Assembly: GCF_023091865.1 (NCBI RefSeq)
Contig: NZ_JAHXDI010000001.1
Coordinates: 992,001-1,056,000, forward strand
Length of the DNA stretch: 64,000 bases
From: Chromohalobacter moromii
Lineage (GTDB): Bacteria; Pseudomonadota; Gammaproteobacteria; Pseudomonadales; Halomonadaceae
Reading direction: 5' to 3'
Shown here: positions 59,601 to 64,000 of the stretch, one piece after another
How the letters are laid out: every line of letters begins with the position of its first letter
Position numbering within the stretch: position 1 is the first letter of the stretch
Notes under the pieces: generated by a model
Databases searched by the model: none
What the model saw: the letters and a program-made list of their open reading frames with translations, nothing else
What the model was told of the DNA's origin: nothing
Translations under genes and position numbers: made by a program

Positions 59601-61277
59601 ATGAATGCTACGCCGCTCCCGCCGCGCCCCGCATCCCTCGACGATCCGCTTTATTATCTGCATAACTTCCGCAGTGCCTTGCGCTGGATCGAAGCGTGCT
59701 ACGTGGATCTGTTCGATGACGAAGAGCGCGATTTTCTCACTCGTTTTGAAACCTTGCCCGAGCCCGCGCAGGCGCTGTGGGTGCGTATGGTCATGCGCAA
59801 AGGCGATACTTTTCGTGACGACCGGCTCGACTATGCGGAAATCGGAACGCCGTCTTCGGCGATGGTGGCGTTGATCGAATGCGAATGGGTGGAAGACGAT
59901 CCGCCTCTATCGCTGGCGGCGCTGTGGTCCTTGCTGACCAAAGCCGAGATCGGCCGCCATCTGCACGGGCTGTTGCGGGATCACGGCCTCACGCGTGGCG
60001 CGCGCAAGGCGGACATGCTCGAGGTGCTCGCCGCGGCCGACCTTGGCGAGTATTCGCTGACCGCATGGTGCCCCGAGATTCCCTTCAAGGTGGTGCGCAT
60101 GACGCGCATGGCGCTGTGTGAGCGGCTGCGCTTGATGTTCTTCGGCAACCTGTATCAGGACTGGAGCGAGTTCGTGCTTGCCGATCTTGGCGTGCGCCGC
60201 TTCGAGCGGGTACCGCTGAGTCCTGCCTCGCGGGCCTTTCAGCGCCGCGAAGACATTCACACCTACGTACATCTGCATGCCTGTCGCGAGCGCCTGGAGG
60301 CTGGCGAGCCGATTGCCGACATACTTCATGACGTGCCGGCGGCGAATGACAATCCATGGCTGGAAAACCGGCGTGGCAAGCTGTTGTTTCTGCTGGCTCG
60401 GGCGCGTGAGCGCGAAGGTGCGCTGGAGGCAGCGGCAGGCCTTTACGCGCAGAGCGTTCATCCCGGTGCCCGCGGGCGCCGCCTGCGCATGCTGGAGCGC
60501 CAAGCCTGCCATGCCGAGGCCTTGGCGCTGGCCAACGACGCCGCAGCGGCGCCGGAAAGCGAGGCCGAACGTCAGCAGTTGGACCGCCTGTTGCCGCGTC
60601 TGCATCGCCGTCTTGCACTCGCGCCGCCGTCCGTGACCGAGGAACCGGTACCGCCGCGCTTGGAGATGACGCTACCCCGTACGGCGTCGGTGGAACGCGC
60701 CGTGGCGGCGCATCTGTCGTGCGAGTCGATGCCGGTGTATTACGTCGAGAACGCGCTGATCAATGCGCTGTTCGGTTTGCTGTGCTGGGAGGCGGTGTTC
60801 GCGCCACTTGCTGGGGCCTTCTTTCATCCGTTCCAGCGTGCCCCTGCGGATCTGTTGCGTCCCGAGTTCGCGTCGCGTCGCGAGGCGCTATTTGCACAGT
60901 GCCTGGCGCGTCTCGAGGTGCCCGAGGGCGAGCATGGCTATCGCGCTGTGATCCGCCGTACTTACCATGACAAGCACGGGCTCGAATCCGCTTTCGTGCA
61001 GTGGGAGGCGCTCGATGAAGCGCTGCTGGAAATGGCGCTGGCGTGTCTGCCGGCGGCGCATCTGCGGCTGTGGTTCGAGCGTCTGCTGCGCGATGTACGT
61101 GCCAATCGAGCAGGCATGCCGGACCTGATCCAATTTCGCCCCGAGCAGGGCGACTACCGGATGATCGAGGTCAAGGGACCGGGCGATCGTCTGCAGGACA
61201 ATCAACGCCGGTGGCTGGCGTTTTGCGCGCGTCACGCCATGCCTCTCGATGTCTGCCACGTGACATGGGCGTCATGA
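59601..61277 (+). CDS. VRR-NUC domain nuclease, FAN1-like
   Basis: The product has 558 residues from ATG 59601. An N-terminal helical region (DDPLYYLHNFRSALRWIEACYVDLFDDEERDFLTRF) and SAP-like DNA-binding segment (LRDHGLTRGARKADMLEVLA) are followed by a TPR-like middle. The C-terminal VRR-NUC domain is GMPDLIQFRPEQGDYRMIEVKGPGDRLQDNQRRWL, containing the PD-(D/E)xK catalytic residues (PD, EVK). Relatives cut flap and interstrand-crosslink DNA. It overlaps the helicase gene by 4 bases (ATGA), a conserved nuclease/helicase pairing. Confidence 0.92.
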   Translation: MNATPLPPRPASLDDPLYYLHNFRSALRWIEACYVDLFDDEERDFLTRFETLPEPAQALWVRMVMRKGDTFRDDRLDYAEIGTPSSAMVALIECEWVEDDPPLSLAALWSLLTKAEIGRHLHGLLRDHGLTRGARKADMLEVLAAADLGEYSLTAWCPEIPFKVVRMTRMALCERLRLMFFGNLYQDWSEFVLADLGVRRFERVPLSPASRAFQRREDIHTYVHLHACRERLEAGEPIADILHDVPAANDNPWLENRRGKLLFLLARAREREGALEAAAGLYAQSVHPGARGRRLRMLERQACHAEALALANDAAAAPESEAERQQLDRLLPRLHRRLALAPPSVTEEPVPPRLEMTLPRTASVERAVAAHLSCESMPVYYVENALINALFGLLCWEAVFAPLAGAFFHPFQRAPADLLRPEFASRREALFAQCLARLEVPEGEHGYRAVIRRTYHDKHGLESAFVQWEALDEALLEMALACLPAAHLRLWFERLLRDVRANRAGMPDLIQFRPEQGDYRMIEVKGPGDRLQDNQRRWLAFCARHAMPLDVCHVTWAS

Positions 61278-63595
61278 GCGAGGCAGTGGATTATACGGTG
61301 GCGGTGCGTACGCTGTGCGATTTCACCGCCAAGCGCGGCGATCTCGACTTGCGTTTCACGCCGTCGCCCAGCGCTGAAGAAGGCATCGAAGGGCATGCCC
61401 GAGTGGCCTCGCGTCGCGACGCCCATTATGAGCGCGAAGTCGCCTTGAGCGGCGTCTACTGGAGTGCTGCCGGGCAAGGCTTGCGCGTGCGTGGTCGTGC
61501 GGACGGTTTCGACCCGCAACGTGGACGTTTGGAAGAGATCAAGACCCATCGCGGTGACCTGACGCGTCAGCCGGAGAATCATCGTCATCTGCATTGGGCC
61601 CAGCTGCGCCTTTACGGCTGGTTGCTGTGCGAGGCGCGAGGCCTCGACGAACTCGAGCTGGCGCTGGTGTATTTCGATATCGCCCGCCAGGTCGAGACGC
61701 CGCTCGTCGAGCGCGTGGACCGTGAAACCTTGCGTCATTTCTTCGAAGCGCAATGCGCGGCGTTCCTCGATTGGGCATTGCAGGAAACCGCGCACCGTAC
61801 GGCACGCGACGAGGCGCTTGCGGCGATGCGTTTTCCGCATGCGAGCTGGCAGGGTGAGCAGCGCACGCTGGCGGAAAATGTCTACAAGGCGGCCAGTACC
61901 GGGCGCGCGTTGCTGGCCCAAGCGCCGACGGGCACCGGCAAGACGCTGGGCACACTCTTTCCTATGCTCAAGGCGATGCCCATGCAACGCCTCGATGGCC
62001 TGTGCTATCTCGCCGCCAAAACCCCCGGGCGACAGCTGGCGCTGGATGCGCTGAGCCCCGTGGTGGAAACGACCCCATTGCGTGTGCTGGAGCTGACCGC
62101 GCGCGACAAGGCATGCGAGCATCCCGACCTTGCCTGCCACGGCGAGTCCTGCCCGTTGGCGGCGGGCTTTTTCGATAAGTTGCCTGACGCACGGCGTGCA
62201 TTGATCGCCGGTGGCGACTGGGACCGCACGCACGTGCGCAATGCCGCCTTGGCGCATGGCGTCTGCCCGTATTACCTGGGGCAGGAAATGGCGCGCTGGA
62301 GCGATGTCACGGTGGGCGATTATCACTATTACTTCGCCAGCGGCGGCTTGCTGCATCTATTGACTCAGGCCAACGACTGGCGTCTGGGCGTGCTGGTCGA
62401 CGAGGCGCACAACTTGGTAGAACGTGCGCGTGACATGTACAGCGCGAGTCTCGATCAAGGCGATTTGCGCGCCCTGATACGCGAGAAACCTGCCGGCGTT
62501 AGCGCCGCGCTCAAGCAGCTCAATCGCGAATGGAACGCGCTGGGCCGCGAGTGCGTCAACGAGCATACTGCACTCGAAAACGTGCCCGAGGCGTGGCTCG
62601 CGGCGTTGCAGCGCCTGGTAGGAACGATCGGGCAAGTGGCGGCCGAGCCACCATATACCTTGTCACCGGCCTTGCAGCGTTTCTATTTCGATGCCTTGAA
62701 GACGGTGCGCGTCGCCGAACTTTTCGATCGCCACTTCGTGTGCGACATCGCCATGCGCCCGGGTCACCGCGGCACGCGCCATGCGCGCCTGAGCCTGCGC
62801 AACATCGTACCGGCGCCATTGCTGACCCCGCGTTTCAAGGCGGCGCATGCCAGCGTGCTGTTTTCGGCCACCCTGACGCCCGAGCGTTATCAGCGCGATC
62901 TGCTGGGGCTGCCCGAGGACAGCGTGTGGCTGGACGTGGCATCGCCCTTCGCCAAGGAACAGCTCAGCGTGCATATCGCCCGGCACATATCCACGCGCTT
63001 TCGCGACCGCCAGGCATCGCTGGCACCGATCGCCGACTTGATCGCCGCCACTTATGCGCGTCGGCCGGGCAATTATCTGGCCTTCTTCAGCAGCTTCGCT
63101 TATCTGGAGGATGTCGCCACGCGTTTGCGCGAGGCGCACCCCGAGGTGCCGCAATGGCAGCAGGGGCGGGGCATGGACGAAAAGGCACGGACGGATTTCC
63201 TGGCGCGTTTCACGTCGGACGGGTGCGGAGTCGGGTTCGCGGTACTCGGTGGGGCCTTCGGCGAGGGCATCGATCTTCCAGGGGAGCGACTGATCGGCGC
63301 CTTCATCGCCACCCTGGGGCTGCCGCAGGTCAATCCGGTCAACGAGCAGCGTCGACGCTATCTACAGGCGATGTTCGGCGCCGGCTATGACTATGCTTAC
63401 GTTTATCCCGGCGTGCAGAAGGTGATTCAGGCGGCCGGGCGTGTGATTCGTGGACACGAGGACCGAGGCACGATTCATCTGATCGATGACCGTTTCGCCG
63501 AGCCCCGCATTCAGGCGTTATTGCCGTCGTGGTGGCACGTCACCCAAAACGTTGACAACCAGGCTCGCAACCCGGGCGGTGCTTCTTTAGGGTAG
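61274..63595 (+). CDS. DinG/Rad3-like DNA helicase with N-terminal nuclease-like domain
   Basis: The product has 773 residues from ATG 61274. An N-terminal PD-(D/E)xK/Cas4-like region (GLRVRGRADGFDPQRGRLEEIKTHRGD) precedes the XPD-type helicase: Walker A APTGTGKTLG, Fe-S cysteines (ACEHPDLACHGESCPLA, GVCPYYLG), VDEAHN box, and a C-terminal half with VIQAAGRVIRGHEDRG. It unwinds DNA 5'-3', probably coupled to the FAN1-like nuclease in crosslink or replication-fork repair. The nuclease-like domain retains D and E-x-K residues, so it may be active. Confidence 0.92.
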   Translation: MSEAVDYTVAVRTLCDFTAKRGDLDLRFTPSPSAEEGIEGHARVASRRDAHYEREVALSGVYWSAAGQGLRVRGRADGFDPQRGRLEEIKTHRGDLTRQPENHRHLHWAQLRLYGWLLCEARGLDELELALVYFDIARQVETPLVERVDRETLRHFFEAQCAAFLDWALQETAHRTARDEALAAMRFPHASWQGEQRTLAENVYKAASTGRALLAQAPTGTGKTLGTLFPMLKAMPMQRLDGLCYLAAKTPGRQLALDALSPVVETTPLRVLELTARDKACEHPDLACHGESCPLAAGFFDKLPDARRALIAGGDWDRTHVRNAALAHGVCPYYLGQEMARWSDVTVGDYHYYFASGGLLHLLTQANDWRLGVLVDEAHNLVERARDMYSASLDQGDLRALIREKPAGVSAALKQLNREWNALGRECVNEHTALENVPEAWLAALQRLVGTIGQVAAEPPYTLSPALQRFYFDALKTVRVAELFDRHFVCDIAMRPGHRGTRHARLSLRNIVPAPLLTPRFKAAHASVLFSATLTPERYQRDLLGLPEDSVWLDVASPFAKEQLSVHIARHISTRFRDRQASLAPIADLIAATYARRPGNYLAFFSSFAYLEDVATRLREAHPEVPQWQQGRGMDEKARTDFLARFTSDGCGVGFAVLGGAFGEGIDLPGERLIGAFIATLGLPQVNPVNEQRRRYLQAMFGAGYDYAYVYPGVQKVIQAAGRVIRGHEDRGTIHLIDDRFAEPRIQALLPSWWHVTQNVDNQARNPGGASLG

Positions 63596-63610
63596 GGCGC
63601 ACATGTCTCA

Positions 63611-63753
63611 GAGAGTGTTTACAAAAGGACTGCGCTCGACAATTCGGCGTTAAAATCGGCCTTAAAATACTCATTTACCCCACGTAAACTCCGCTTTTTC
63701 GCCCGATTTTGCCTTGTCTTGACGTCGCTCGCCTATTTTGTAAACCCCCTCTC
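63611..63753. repeat. 143-bp near-palindromic intergenic element
   Basis: The left end GAGAG-TGTTTACAAAA (63611) and right end TTTTGTAAAC-CCCCTCTC (to 63753) are inverted, the arms end in AAAATCGG/CCGATTTT (63652-63659 and 63703-63710), and the axis near 63681 carries TTTAC/GTAAA. It is AT-richer than its surroundings. It resembles a miniature inverted-repeat or REP-like element; it could also terminate the helicase transcript. Confidence 0.6.
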
Positions 63754-63766
63754 AAGGACGAGTAAT

Positions 63767-64000
63767 ATGAGTTTGATGCTGAGCGTGGCGCTATTCGCCG
63801 GATGCGCCCTGGTCATCGGCGTGGTCGGGACACGCCTGACCGGCGTGGTGGACACGCTGGCCGACCGTACCGGCATGGGGGAGGCCATTGCCGGGGCGGT
63901 GCTGATGGGCATGGCGACCTCGTTATCCGGCATCGTGCTGTCGGTGACGGCGGCCTGGAAAGGCCAGCCCGAACTGGCGATGAGCAACGCCGTGGGCGGT
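63767..64000 (+). CDS. Calcium/cation antiporter (CaCA family), N-terminal fragment (3' end outside window)
   Basis: The first 78 codons are present, with AAGGACG upstream of ATG 63767. Two membrane helices and the alpha-repeat-like GMGEAIAGAVLMGMATSLSGIVLSVTAAWKG then AMSNAVGG match the first exchanger repeat (G-E-x-x-x-G...TSL..., A..N..G) of YrbG-type Na+/Ca2+ exchangers. The family exchanges Ca2+ for Na+/H+ at the inner membrane. The window ends mid-gene. Confidence 0.75.
   Translation, partial: MSLMLSVALFAGCALVIGVVGTRLTGVVDTLADRTGMGEAIAGAVLMGMATSLSGIVLSVTAAWKGQPELAMSNAVGG

Overview
The window reads as a chromosomal segment of a GC-rich gammaproteobacterium. The gene order ffs-dnaX-ybaB-recR-rnd-ycgL-ycgN, the RNase D/YcgL/YcgN neighbourhood, KtrAB-type K+ uptake, an NSS-family Na+ symporter and an arsJ-type arsenic cluster fit a halophilic member of Halomonadaceae (Chromohalobacter/Halomonas-like). 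The family is an inference from gene content, not from a database match.

Left flank (1-3920): the end of a tctA-type permease, then a leftward pair of uncharacterised genes (an ATP-grasp ligase and a 673-residue protein with a papain-like Cys/His/Asn arrangement), then the 4.5S SRP RNA gene ffs.

Mobile element (3889-16759): an AT-richer island of about 12.8 kb sits in the 3' end of ffs, bounded by an exact 33-bp direct repeat (attL/attR). It encodes a tyrosine integrase next to attL, two likely cargo genes, and a leftward head module: portal, connector/adaptor, an acidic scaffold candidate, lambda-D-like decoration protein, lambda-E-like major capsid protein, large terminase and a head-closure (stopper) candidate. 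A small winged-helix Rep-like protein and a second predicted DNA-binding protein flank a repeat-rich control/origin region. I see no tail, lysis, protease or obvious small-terminase gene. This is the layout expected of a capsid-forming, tail-stealing phage satellite. Upstream of the head operon lies a run of at least seven consecutive hairpins followed by an intrinsic terminator. This is a candidate structured leader RNA (possible antitermination or packaging element) and is the most novel-looking signal here.

Right flank (16760-64000): ordinary chromosome. DNA replication and repair (dnaX, ybaB, recR, rnd) is followed by oligopeptidase B, a von Willebrand factor A protein, fadD, hrpA, a FabH-like thiolase and mlaA. 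Next come a PP2C phosphatase/STAS partner-switch pair, a chemoreceptor, a Bcr/CflA exporter and a Pho-box-controlled pstSCAB operon. Then come cfa, an arsenic cluster (arsJ-gap-arsR-arsC-arsH / arsR2 / arsB), ktrB-ktrA, a Na+-dependent symporter, a SIMPL-domain protein, cobalamin genes (btuF-like, cobO), an orphan ParA, an MpaB-like protein, and a translationally coupled FAN1-like nuclease/DinG-like helicase pair. The window ends in a Ca2+/cation antiporter gene preceded by a 143-bp near-palindrome.
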